A stretch of 7,756 bases of DNA, taken from the NCBI GenBank assembly GCA_017529085.1, contig JAFXOC010000285.1, forward strand, positions 1-7,756, given 5' to 3'. Below, in pieces: positions 1 through 5,862 of this stretch. The translations under genes were made by a program, and so were the position numbers. The notes below the pieces were generated by a model that worked only from the letters and a program-made list of their open reading frames with translations, made no database searches and had not been told where the DNA came from. This stretch comes from Selenomonadaceae bacterium (GTDB lineage Bacteria > Bacillota > Negativicutes > Selenomonadales > Selenomonadaceae). The number at the start of each line of letters is the position of its first letter. The stretch's first letter is position 1.

Positions 1-262
1 ATGCTGCCTCACTCTTAACGATTTTAGAGTCGTAATCGAAGCGGACAGCGGAGAATTGCCTATATTTTTAAAGTATGGCGAAAAAATCATCGACGACTTG
101 GAGAGAGTAAAGGGTACAAACGCGCCCGAAAACTTAAAGGGAGAGCAAATAGGGGAGTGGATTTTGTCGGAGCGAATTCGGGTCTACAAACGGACGATGA
201 GACTGTTTACGGTAAACAACGATGCTTCCCCGCCCGAAGGGCGGGGAAGCAAAACCAAGTAA
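1..262 (+). CDS. 3' end of an unidentified protein, cut by the window edge
   Basis: The reading frame is open from base 2 to the TAA at 260-262 (86 codons) and has no convincing start, so the gene begins upstream of the window. The visible part is a charged, soluble-looking C-terminus (it includes VVIEADSGELPIFL and GEWILSERIRVYKR) with no membrane segment and no motif I recognise. The last 17 residues (TVNNDASPPEGRGSKTK) and the stop are encoded by repeat copy A1, so the original C-terminus has probably been replaced. A TTG at 56 is in frame, but the frame is open before it and no ribosome binding site precedes it. The gene converges on the DUF6765-like gene, whose stop is 27 bp away. Function unknown. 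That it is coding rests only on the open frame and its ordinary composition. Confidence 0.6.
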   Translation, partial: CCLTLNDFRVVIEADSGELPIFLKYGEKIIDDLERVKGTNAPENLKGEQIGEWILSERIRVYKRTMRLFTVNNDASPPEGRGSKTK

Positions 263-285
263 AAATATTTTTGTCGTTCGCTGTA
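208..285. repeat. Repeat A1, shortened MITE-like element between convergent genes
   Basis: This is the most diverged copy of family A. The ends TACGGTAAAC (208-217) and, on the other strand, TACAGCGAAC form imperfect terminal inverted repeats. The central hairpin at 224-250 (12-bp stem GCTTCCCCGCCC, loop GAA) is identical to that of copy A2. The right arm has the full 35 nt, but the left arm is 16 nt instead of 30, a 14-nt deletion that explains the 78-bp length. It encodes the end of the upstream gene, and its right edge lies 4 bp from the stop codon (290-292) of the DUF6765-like gene. The hairpin may end transcription from both sides, but no U-tract follows it on either strand. Confidence 0.8.
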
Positions 286-289
286 AATA

Positions 290-1300
290 CTAATAAATGG
301 GCTGACTCTTTAAAATATAAATATCCTTGCTCTCAAGTTCGGTTTTTACCCAGTTAAAGTGGTCGTTTATCTCATTGTAAAATTGACCGCGGAAGGTTAA
401 ATCGTCCCTAATAGTGCCTTCGCTATATGAAGCTTCGGCATCGTTATCGTCAAAATCTTCAATTTCAAATTCGTTGGCTCTAATGCGGCGGATCCATTCG
501 TCGTAACGCTCTTCAATATTTTCGGACTGTATATCCTTAAACGCCGACATCAAAAGTTCACGTTGCCTGTCGGACAGTCCCGTAACCGGCTCGCAACTTA
601 CCTGTTGCAATAAGCGGAAAATATCTTCCGATGCCTCCATAAACTCGTCCCAATTCTTTCTTCCGTCGATAAAATGCCCGCCGCTCTTCCACCACAAATA
701 CGGCATATCGGGACAATGCACGGCGGAGGCGTGACCAAGCGGGTTAATCTGGTCCATTATCTTGCTTATAATCGAAGACGATCCCACAATTTCGTCAAGC
801 ACCTTTTCGATAACAGAGCCGTGATTGGAAAAAATCAAACTCTGCACCTTGTTGATAGTGGTATTTATCCCCGCAAACTCTTGATGCGCCCATGTGTCGG
901 CGTAAACATGAAGCCCCACGCCCAACCTAAACGCAAAATCCGCGTTATCCAAGGTCGTATCCAAGAGTCTCGCCCGTAACTTTTTCGAAAGCGCGCTGTT
1001 TTTCTTGCAAACAAGCTTCGAGTCCGTATCATCCCCCTGAAGTCCCGGCAGAAAGTGAAAGGGTATCCAAACCTCGGGATTTCCCTTTCCAGTTATATTC
1101 CCCCAAATATTCTGGCATGAATACCGCACATGAATCCCCAATGCGATATTCTTTTCCTCCTCCGCGTCCGAGAAGGGATTATCGTCGTAGTTGTCGTCCA
1201 CCATCTGCGAAGCCGTAGCTATCAAATTAGCGTTCCCGCTCCCAAACTTCACCCACCTAGAGAGCACATATATCGTACCATAATGAAAATCCAAATCCAT
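290..1300 (-). CDS. DUF6765-like protein with a phospholipase C-like His/Asp motif
   Basis: This is a 336-residue protein without a signal peptide or membrane segment, so probably cytoplasmic. The N-terminus MDLDFHYGTIYVLSR, the SQMVDD segment (31-36), WIPFHFLPG (78-86) and HVYADTWAHQEF (131-142) resemble what I recall of the DUF6765 family. The H-x3-D-x3-H spacing (H131, D135, H139), with D4, H6, D35/D36 and H82, recalls the metal-binding helices of zinc-dependent phospholipase C and S1/P1 nucleases. A metal-dependent hydrolase is therefore an inference, not a demonstrated role. The C-terminal part is acidic (EFEIEDFDDND around 275-285). ATG at 1300 is the only in-frame ATG near the expected family start. 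Its ribosome binding site is weak (GGAAAG, about 14 nt away). The gene stands alone, divergent from the nucleotidase and convergent with the first gene. Confidence 0.82.
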   Translation of the reverse strand: MDLDFHYGTIYVLSRWVKFGSGNANLIATASQMVDDNYDDNPFSDAEEEKNIALGIHVRYSCQNIWGNITGKGNPEVWIPFHFLPGLQGDDTDSKLVCKKNSALSKKLRARLLDTTLDNADFAFRLGVGLHVYADTWAHQEFAGINTTINKVQSLIFSNHGSVIEKVLDEIVGSSSIISKIMDQINPLGHASAVHCPDMPYLWWKSGGHFIDGRKNWDEFMEASEDIFRLLQQVSCEPVTGLSDRQRELLMSAFKDIQSENIEERYDEWIRRIRANEFEIEDFDDNDAEASYSEGTIRDDLTFRGQFYNEINDHFNWVKTELESKDIYILKSQPIY

Positions 1301-1347
1301 CTGTTCGACACCATCTTTCCAGTTGATTTTAGCGTACTTTATTTTCT

Positions 1348-1369
1348 CTCTTTTTTATGAAAAAAAGAG
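1348..1369. promoter_or_regulatory. A/T-rich palindrome upstream of the DUF6765-like gene
   Basis: CTCTTTTTT (1348-1356) and AAAAAAGAG (1361-1369) form a perfect 9-bp inverted repeat around ATGA. It lies 48 bp upstream of the start codon at 1300. On the minus strand it overlaps a weak possible promoter: TTGAAA at 1378-1383, with CATAAA at 1354-1359 after an 18-bp spacer. It could be an operator or simply A/T-rich sequence. No similar palindrome was seen elsewhere in the window. Confidence 0.3.
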
Positions 1370-1399
1370 TAAAATTTTTTCAAACTTTTACCAAATTTT

Positions 1400-1545
1400 G
1401 TTACTGTTCACAGTTGCGGACTCTCCTCCCTGCCGCTTTGCGGCTTTCCCTCCTCTGGGATGAGGGCTTTTTTCAGCTATCTTGAAGTTTTCCTCTTAGC
1501 GCCCCCCTCCTAGAGGGGGTAGGGGGAGATTCCGTGAATAGTAAC
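1400..1545 (+). repeat. Repeat B1, modular multi-hairpin element (146 bp)
   Basis: The terminal inverted repeats are GTTACTGTTCAC (1400-1411) and GTGAATAGTAAC (1534-1545). AAATTTT lies directly outside both ends, which suggests a 7-bp target duplication. Inside are several short hairpins, such as GCCGC/GCGGC near 1432-1445 and CCCCCT/AGGGGG around 1502-1518. The first ~110 bp match the reverse complement of the right part of copy B2 closely. The last ~45 bp instead match the left end of copy B3, so the element is a mosaic of shared blocks. It lies between two divergently transcribed genes, and no protein is encoded. Confidence 0.75.
1448..1473 (+). terminator. Rho-independent terminator inside repeat B1
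   Basis: CCCTCCTC (1448-1455) pairs with GATGAGGG (1459-1466) with one mismatch around a TGG loop, followed by C and six T (1468-1473). No gene on this strand ends here. It would stop transcripts running toward the nucleotidase promoter. The equivalent block in B2 is also a terminator, so this is a property of the element. Confidence 0.55.
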
Positions 1546-1593
1546 AAATTTTTTACACAAATTTTTTCACTTCAGCGTTTCCTTGGTTAATCA

Positions 1594-1621
1594 TTGACAA
1601 CAAGTTCATATATGGTAGAAT
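1594..1621 (+). promoter_or_regulatory. Sigma-70 promoter of the 5'-nucleotidase gene
   Basis: A perfect -35 box TTGACA (1594-1599) is followed after 16 bp by TAGAAT (1616-1621), which matches the -10 consensus at five of six positions. The start of transcription would be near 1628. The 5' leader of about 128 nt would then contain the whole of repeat A2. The surrounding sequence is A/T-rich, and two further TATAAT hexamers (1625, 1633) lack a good -35 box. Confidence 0.65.
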
Positions 1622-1644
1622 AAATATAATTTTATAATGGAATT

Positions 1645-1736
1645 TATAGTAAACGCAATTAAATTTTGTGATTTGCTTCCCCGCCCGAAGGGCGGGGAAG
1701 CAAACTCAAGTAAAAATATTTTTTGCGTTCACTATA
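1645..1736. repeat. Repeat A2, 92-bp MITE-like element in the nucleotidase leader
   Basis: The left end TATAGTAAACGCAA and the right end, read on the other strand as TATAGTGAACGCAA, form nearly perfect terminal inverted repeats. The outer TA on each side fits a TA target duplication of the kind made by IS630/mariner-type transposases; that link is inference. The centre is a perfect hairpin (1675-1701, 12-bp stem, loop GAA), extended by TTT/AAA to 1672-1704. It has the same length as copy A3 and no coding capacity. It sits between the promoter at 1594-1621 and the ribosome binding site AAAGGG (1739-1744), which begins 3 bp after the element. Confidence 0.85.
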
Positions 1737-1738
1737 AG

Positions 1739-1744
1739 AAAGGG
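1739..1744 (+). promoter_or_regulatory. Ribosome binding site of the 5'-nucleotidase gene
   Basis: AAAGGG lies 11 nt before the TTG at 1756, a little longer than usual, and 26 nt before the ATG at 1771. This favours TTG as the start. An ATG at 1745 touches the site directly but opens only a 14-codon frame. The site lies at the foot of the stem that the two ends of repeat A2 could form in the mRNA. Confidence 0.5.
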
Positions 1745-1755
1745 ATGAATCAATT

Positions 1756-3300
1756 TTGCAATTCACAAAAATGTTTATCGCCCTCATAACGGCGATGGTT
1801 TTCCTTATCGCTCCAATCGCAAGCGCAGAAGAAATCGTTTTTTTTCACACCAACGATATGCACTCGCGATTACTTGAAACAGACGACGGCAAAAAGTCAA
1901 TCGGACTTGCCGTTCTAGCGTCTTACATCAATAATTTTAAAAAATCAAATCCAAGCACTTTGTGGTTTGACGCAGGGGATACCTTGCACGGAATGCCAAT
2001 GATAAACATAAGCCGCGGGGAAAATATGGTTAAACTCTTAAACGCGGCGGGACTTGACGCAATGACTCCCGGTAATCACGATTTTAACTACTCTGCCGAA
2101 CGCCTAACGGAACTTGCGAAAAAATGCAAATTCCCCGTTATAACTTCCAACGTTTTTTGGAAGAAAGACGGGAAAAGGCTCTTAAAGTCGAGCAAGATTT
2201 TTACATTAAAAAACGGCGTAAAAATCGGCGTTTTCGGTCTGACTACTCCGGAAACGCTCTATAAGGCGAATCCTGTCTATATGGGTAAGCTAAAATTTGA
2301 AGATACGGTTGAAATAGCGAAGCAAGAAATAAAAGCTCTGAAGCCCAACTGCGACATCATAGTGGCTATTTCACATTTGGGTATTGACGAGTCGTCCATT
2401 ATAAAATCTACGGATGTAGCAAAAGCCGCTCCGGGTATCGACGTTATTATAGACGGTCACAGCCATACGGAACTTCCCTCGGGAATTGTCATAGGCGGTA
2501 CGTTGATAGCGCAAACCGGTTGCTACGAACATAATTTGGGCAAAGTGACCATAGATTACGAAAACAAACGCATAGTTTCAAAAAAAGCCGAACTTTTGAA
2601 TAAATCGGCTGTCAACAAGGTTGTATCCGATAAGAAAAGCGGCGATTTCGACAAGCTTTTGGCGCCGGACGAAAAGGTCATAAGCGCCTTAAAAGTTATT
2701 GAAAGGGAAAACAAGGCGATATTAAACGAAAAAATATGCGAAATCCCAAAATCGCTCTCTGCCGATAGGGAAATAATTCGCCGCAGCGAAGCCGAAATTG
2801 GCGATTTGCTCACGGATTCCTTCGTATGGTCGACGGGCGCAGACGCTGCCATCGTAAACAGCGGCACGATTCGCGCAGACTTAAAAGCAGGTGTTGTCAC
2901 AAGAGGCGACATACTTTCCGTATTTCCATTCGGGAACATTGTAGAGGTTAGAAAAGTTTCAGGGAAAACCCTAAGGCTCGCCCTTGAACACTCCGTTAGG
3001 TATTATCCTTCGACAGCGGGCGGATTTTTACAAGTTTCCGGCATAACCTTCGATTACGACCCAAAACTTCCTCAAATGCGGCGGGTTAAAAATGTGACGA
3101 TTAAAGGCGCCCCGTTAGACGATAACGCCGTATACAACATAGCTTCGCTTGATTTCATCTTTAACGGCGGCGACGGTTACTCCATGCTGAAAAATCTCCC
3201 GCTCGAAAAATCCTACGCTTCCATCGAAGAAGTGTTTGTAAAGTTCATTCGTCAGAACCAAAACCTAAACTTCAAATTCAGTCGCATCAACCGCCTATAA
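1756..3300 (+). CDS. Secreted 5'-nucleotidase/metallophosphoesterase, UshA family
   Basis: This 514-residue enzyme has a signal peptide (about 1-24, ending IASA), so it is exported. It should hydrolyse nucleoside 5'-phosphates, and possibly UDP-sugars or other phosphate esters, to release phosphate and nucleosides. The N-terminal metallophosphoesterase domain shows the dimetal ligands HTNDMH (D34, H36), DAGD (D75), GNHDF (N107, H108), SHLG (H207) and GHSH (H235, H237). The C-terminal 5'-nucleotidase domain has NSGTIR (368-373), FPFGN (390-394), F424 and GGDGY (471-475); F424 and Y475 would stack on the base. Where E. coli UshA has catalytic Asp120, this protein has Asn (N111). TTG at 1756 gives a signal peptide with a lysine; ATG at 1771 would leave no basic N-terminus. 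No wall-anchor motif was seen. It has its own promoter and a leader containing repeat A2. Confidence 0.93.
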   Translation: MQFTKMFIALITAMVFLIAPIASAEEIVFFHTNDMHSRLLETDDGKKSIGLAVLASYINNFKKSNPSTLWFDAGDTLHGMPMINISRGENMVKLLNAAGLDAMTPGNHDFNYSAERLTELAKKCKFPVITSNVFWKKDGKRLLKSSKIFTLKNGVKIGVFGLTTPETLYKANPVYMGKLKFEDTVEIAKQEIKALKPNCDIIVAISHLGIDESSIIKSTDVAKAAPGIDVIIDGHSHTELPSGIVIGGTLIAQTGCYEHNLGKVTIDYENKRIVSKKAELLNKSAVNKVVSDKKSGDFDKLLAPDEKVISALKVIERENKAILNEKICEIPKSLSADREIIRRSEAEIGDLLTDSFVWSTGADAAIVNSGTIRADLKAGVVTRGDILSVFPFGNIVEVRKVSGKTLRLALEHSVRYYPSTAGGFLQVSGITFDYDPKLPQMRRVKNVTIKGAPLDDNAVYNIASLDFIFNGGDGYSMLKNLPLEKSYASIEEVFVKFIRQNQNLNFKFSRINRL

Positions 3301-3305
3301 TCCTC

Positions 3306-3334
3306 TTTACAAATTTTAAATTATAATCTATACT
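3306..3334 (+). promoter_or_regulatory. Sigma-70 promoter of the AGCS symporter gene
   Basis: TTTACA (3306-3311) and TATACT (3329-3334) are separated by 17 bp, each one base from consensus. The site starts only 5 bp after the nucleotidase stop, so the symporter need not depend on readthrough. Transcription would begin near 3341 and would include repeat A3 in a leader of about 150 nt. Confidence 0.6.
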
Positions 3335-3353
3335 ATGGATTGCTTATGTTTTA

Positions 3354-3445
3354 TATAGTAAACGAAATAAAGTTTTGTGTTTTGCTTCCCCGCCCTTCGG
3401 GCGGGGAAGCAAAATCAAGTACAACTATTTTTGTCGGTTGCTATA
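3354..3445. repeat. Repeat A3, 92-bp MITE-like element in the symporter leader
   Basis: TATAGTAAACGAAA at the left and, on the other strand, TATAGCAACCGACAAA at the right form imperfect terminal inverted repeats with TA at both edges. The central hairpin (3384-3410) has the same 12-bp stem as A1 and A2, but its loop reads TTC instead of GAA although both arms lie in the same orientation. On this strand the RNA therefore contains the very stable C(UUCG)G loop. The element separates the promoter at 3306-3334 from the ribosome binding site at 3482-3490. No U-tract follows the hairpin, so it is not a standard terminator. Confidence 0.85.
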
Positions 3446-3447
3446 AT
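3439..3447 (+). promoter_or_regulatory. Possible extended -10 promoter at the right edge of repeat A3
   Basis: TGCTATAAT is a perfect extended -10 motif (TGnTATAAT). It is made from the element end (CTATA) plus two flanking bases. No clear -35 box lies 17 bp upstream. It would start transcription about 41 bp before the symporter ATG and would bypass the hairpin leader. The corresponding junction in A2 reads CACTATAAG and is weaker. Confidence 0.35.
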
Positions 3448-3494
3448 AACCGTTATTTATTTTTGCTCACCATAAGATTTAAAGAAGGGGTTAT

Positions 3495-4874
3495 ATGGAT
3501 TTTGCTAAATTGATAAGCGATGTCAACGATTTTGTTTGGGGACCGGTGATGCTGTTTTTCTTGGTGGGCACCGGTGTGTTTTTGACGATACGGTTAAAAT
3601 TTTTGCCTTGGCGCAATTTGTTTTACGCCATTAAAATGATAGTGTACGCAAAACAATACCCTAAAGGTGATATAACTCCGTTTCAGTCGCTAATGACGGC
3701 TATGAGCGCGACAGTCGGCACAGGTAATATCGTAGGGGTAAGTACTGCAATGGTGCTTGGAGGTCCCGGCGCTTTGGTATGGATGTTTATCAGCGCAGCT
3801 TTTGGGATGTCCACTAAATACGGTGAATCGGTATTGGCGATAAAATATCGCGAAACTAACAGCGTTGGGGAGATGGCGGGAGGTCCCATGTACGCCATGC
3901 GAAACGGCATCGGAAATCCCGTTGTAGGAAGGTTTTTAGCGGCGTTCTTTGCCATTTGCGCCGTGTTTGCCTCCTTTGGAATTGGAAATCTTACCCAGGC
4001 AAATTCGATCTCAGCGGCTTTTGCGGCTAGTTATAACACTCCTACTTGGGCGACGGGAGCTTTTTTGGTAGTATTTTCACTTGCTGTTTTGCTTCGAGGC
4101 ATTAAGAGCATAGGCAAAGTATCGAGCTTAGTTGTGCCGGCTATGGCGACTTTTTACTTTGCGGCGGCAGTTTTGGTTATAGTAGCGAATTTCGATAAAA
4201 TTCCCGCCGGATTAAGCGAAATTTTCCGTATGGCTTTTGCGCCCGATGCTGTCGCCGGCGGCGTGGGCGGCTCTATTATCGCCTCCATGCTTACTGCTAT
4301 GCGTTGGGGTATCGCAAGAGGCGTCTTCTCAAACGAGGCGGGTTTAGGTTCTGCCCCTATTGCTGCAGCCGCCGCGAGAACAGATCATGCTTCCCGTCAG
4401 GGTTATGTAAACATGACCGGCACGTTCTTTGACACCATGATTATCTGTATGCTGACCGGGCTTGTTATCGCTTCTTCCGGGGTTTTGGGAGTAACTAACC
4501 AAAACGGGGAACTCATTTCCGGCGCTGAACTTACGATATTGGCTTTTTCCACGGTTTTTGGTCCATACGGAAAAATTATAGTTTCCATTTCTTTGGCGCT
4601 TTTTGCCTATTCCACCATTTTAGGTTGGGAATACTACGGGGAAAAATCCCTTGAATATCTATATAGCGGCAGGAAACTTATCTACGCTTATAGAATCTTT
4701 TTCAGCCTTTTAACATTTGTTGGAGCCACAACGGCGCTTGACATTGTGTGGAATATCTCCGACACAATGAACGGACTTATGGCTATCCCGAACCTTATAT
4801 GCTTAATCTGGCTCCACAACGATATTGCAAAAGAGTGTTTTGATTATCAAAAGAACGTAATAGAAAAGGCGTAA
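3495..4874 (+). CDS. Alanine/glycine:cation symporter, AGCS family
   Basis: This is a 459-residue inner-membrane carrier that takes up alanine, glycine or a similar small amino acid together with Na+ or H+. Many hydrophobic segments run through the protein. Family hallmarks are SATVGTGNIVG (71-81), GGPGALVWM (89-97), GEMAGGPMYAM (125-135) and the FSNEAGLGSAP segment near 279-289, which ends in the conserved AAAART. The length is normal for the family and the frame is intact. ATG at 3495 follows AAGAAGGGG (3482-3490) at 4 nt, an unambiguous start. The substrate and coupling ion cannot be told from the sequence. It lies downstream of the nucleotidase on the same strand but has its own promoter. 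The stop lies inside the stem of the terminator shared with the converging TauE-type gene. Confidence 0.95.
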   Translation: MDFAKLISDVNDFVWGPVMLFFLVGTGVFLTIRLKFLPWRNLFYAIKMIVYAKQYPKGDITPFQSLMTAMSATVGTGNIVGVSTAMVLGGPGALVWMFISAAFGMSTKYGESVLAIKYRETNSVGEMAGGPMYAMRNGIGNPVVGRFLAAFFAICAVFASFGIGNLTQANSISAAFAASYNTPTWATGAFLVVFSLAVLLRGIKSIGKVSSLVVPAMATFYFAAAVLVIVANFDKIPAGLSEIFRMAFAPDAVAGGVGGSIIASMLTAMRWGIARGVFSNEAGLGSAPIAAAAARTDHASRQGYVNMTGTFFDTMIICMLTGLVIASSGVLGVTNQNGELISGAELTILAFSTVFGPYGKIIVSISLALFAYSTILGWEYYGEKSLEYLYSGRKLIYAYRIFFSLLTFVGATTALDIVWNISDTMNGLMAIPNLICLIWLHNDIAKECFDYQKNVIEKA

Positions 4875-4899
4875 ATCCAAATGGATTTACGCCTTTTTT
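4868..4899. terminator. Shared terminator between the convergent symporter and TauE-type genes
   Basis: GGCGTAAATCC (4868-4878) pairs perfectly with GGATTTACGCC (4883-4893) around an AAAT loop, followed by six T (4894-4899) on the plus strand. On the minus strand the stem is followed by TTTTCTATT, a weaker U-tract, so it probably serves both genes. It overlaps the symporter stop (4872-4874) and touches the TauE-type stop (4898-4900). Confidence 0.9.
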
Positions 4900-5695
4900 A
4901 ATTAGCGGCGCCGGATAAGATTAATCTTAAACTTACCAACAACATTGATATGGCTAAAATTGTAAGGATAGTTTTAGATTTAGTCTTTCTCGAAAGTTTT
5001 GCCCCTATTTGCGCGCCTATCGCCGCGCCTACGCTTATAGAGATAGCCGGTATCCACACGACATGATTAAGCGCAAAATGAGTTACCGTGCCGCCTAATG
5101 AGGAAATCATGAGAATAAAACACGAAGTTGCCGTTGCGATATGTACGGGAAAGTTCAGCAAATAAACCATAAGCGGCACATGAATAATGCCGCCGCCTAC
5201 GCCGAATATGCTCGATAAAAATCCGACGCCCATGCTTGCCGTTATGCCGATGCCCTTGTTGTACGTAAAATTTTCGGGAAGCTCTAAAACGTCCTCGCGC
5301 TTCTTTTTTCGCGAGTTTATAAAGATGAGGACAGCCATCACCCCCATAAAAATGCCGTAGTAAAAATTAAGCATTTCAAAGGAGAAAGCGTCCACTATGT
5401 AAGAGCCTAGAAACGCCCCCGGAAGAGTAGCGAGCGCAAAGGGAATCGCCGCCGAATATAAAATCCGTTTTTGCCTTATATAAGCGACCGCGCCCGAAAA
5501 GGCGTTTACAAACACTATAAAAAGCGATGTGCCCGTAATTTCCGCCGCTGTTTTAAAATATGGAAAAAGGCTTCCTTCCGACAGGAAAAATATAAAAACC
5601 GGCACGCAGATAAGCCCGCCTCCTATACCCACAAGAGAGCCGAACACTCCTACGAACACACCCAAAGCTAAAAACAAAATAATTTCCAAATCCAT
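4898..5695 (-). CDS. TauE/SafE family membrane transporter
   Basis: This 265-residue inner-membrane protein (start at ATG 5695) has about eight hydrophobic segments in two homologous halves. Each half opens with a glycine-rich motif: GSLVGIGGGLICVPVF (19-34) and SSIFGVGGGIIHVPLM (about 161-176). A basic linker (NSRKKKRED, near 127-135) separates them. Members of the family move organosulfur or sulfite anions and other small organic anions; the substrate here is unknown. The open frame runs back through the tRNA to 5815, but that upstream part (MSERFKEPVLKTG...) is a translated tRNA-Ser and not protein. ATG at 5704 (MRVMDLE) is an alternative start whose GGCGGG site would lie in the tRNA terminator stem. 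ATG at 5695 fits the family's N-terminus. No separate promoter is visible, so expression may depend on readthrough from tRNA-Ser. Confidence 0.9.
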   Translation of the reverse strand: MDLEIILFLALGVFVGVFGSLVGIGGGLICVPVFIFFLSEGSLFPYFKTAAEITGTSLFIVFVNAFSGAVAYIRQKRILYSAAIPFALATLPGAFLGSYIVDAFSFEMLNFYYGIFMGVMAVLIFINSRKKKREDVLELPENFTYNKGIGITASMGVGFLSSIFGVGGGIIHVPLMVYLLNFPVHIATATSCFILMISSLGGTVTHFALNHVVWIPAISISVGAAIGAQIGAKLSRKTKSKTILTILAISMLLVSLRLILSGAAN

Positions 5696-5704
5696 CACCC
5701 GCAT

Positions 5705-5726
5705 AAAAAAAGCCCGCCGACGCGGG
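5705..5726 (-). terminator. Rho-independent terminator behind tRNA-Ser, abutting the TauE-type start
   Basis: On the minus strand CCCGC-GTCG-GCGGG (5726-5713) is followed by C and seven T (5711-5705). It sits 9 nt after the encoded CCA of the tRNA. The T-run touches the possible start codon ATG at 5704 and ends 9 nt before the preferred start at 5695. The stem contains GGCGGG, the best-spaced candidate ribosome binding site for the 5704 start. Confidence 0.75.
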
Positions 5727-5734
5727 AAAATCAA

Positions 5735-5821
5735 TGGCGGAGGGGGTGGGATTCGAACCCACGGTGCTGACGCATCACCGGTTTTCAAGACCGGCTCCTT
5801 AAACCGCTCGGACACCCCTCC
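5735..5821 (-). tRNA. tRNA-Ser(UGA)
   Basis: On the minus strand the acceptor arms GGAGGGG and CCCCTCC pair over 7 bp. The anticodon arm is CCGGT-CTTGAAA-ACCGG with anticodon TGA. A long variable arm (GATGCGTCAGCAC region) marks a class II tRNA, and the T-arm is GTGGG-TTCGAAT-CCCAC. The discriminator base is G and the CCA end is encoded (5737-5735). It reads UCA and, by wobble, other UCN serine codons. It has its own strong promoter and terminator. Confidence 0.97.
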
Positions 5822-5833
5822 ATAACGATAAAC

Positions 5834-5862
5834 ATTTTATTTTAACGGGAAGGTTTTGTCAA
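5834..5862 (-). promoter_or_regulatory. Sigma-70 promoter of tRNA-Ser
   Basis: On the minus strand a perfect TTGACA (5862-5857) is followed after exactly 17 bp by TAAAAT (5839-5834). Transcription would start near 5827, leaving a 5' leader of about 6 nt. It is the strongest promoter in the window, as expected for a tRNA, and it may also drive the TauE-type gene. Confidence 0.8.

Noticed and set aside
674..979. Plus-strand open frame of 101 codons inside the DUF6765-like gene
   Set aside because: It is an antisense shadow of a gene with clear family motifs, without its own ribosome binding site or recognisable content.
1745..1789. Short leader peptide beginning ATG next to AAAGGG
   Set aside because: Only 14 codons, the ribosome binding site touches the ATG, and the sequence shows no run of regulatory codons.
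2556..2939. Minus-strand open frame of 127 codons
   Set aside because: It is an antisense shadow of the 5'-nucleotidase, and the sense frame carries all the conserved motifs.
208..3445. The three A copies as a CRISPR array
   Set aside because: They are separated by kilobases and genes, are internally palindromic and have transposon-like ends, and no regular spacers exist.
3446..3494. Glycine or other riboswitch upstream of the symporter
   Set aside because: Outside repeat A3 only about 50 nt remain before the start, and no conserved aptamer elements are visible.
5696..5815. N-terminal extension of the TauE-type protein beginning MSERFKEPVLKTG
   Set aside because: It is the translation of the tRNA-Ser gene and its terminator, a well-known annotation artefact. 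The real protein starts at 5695 or 5704.
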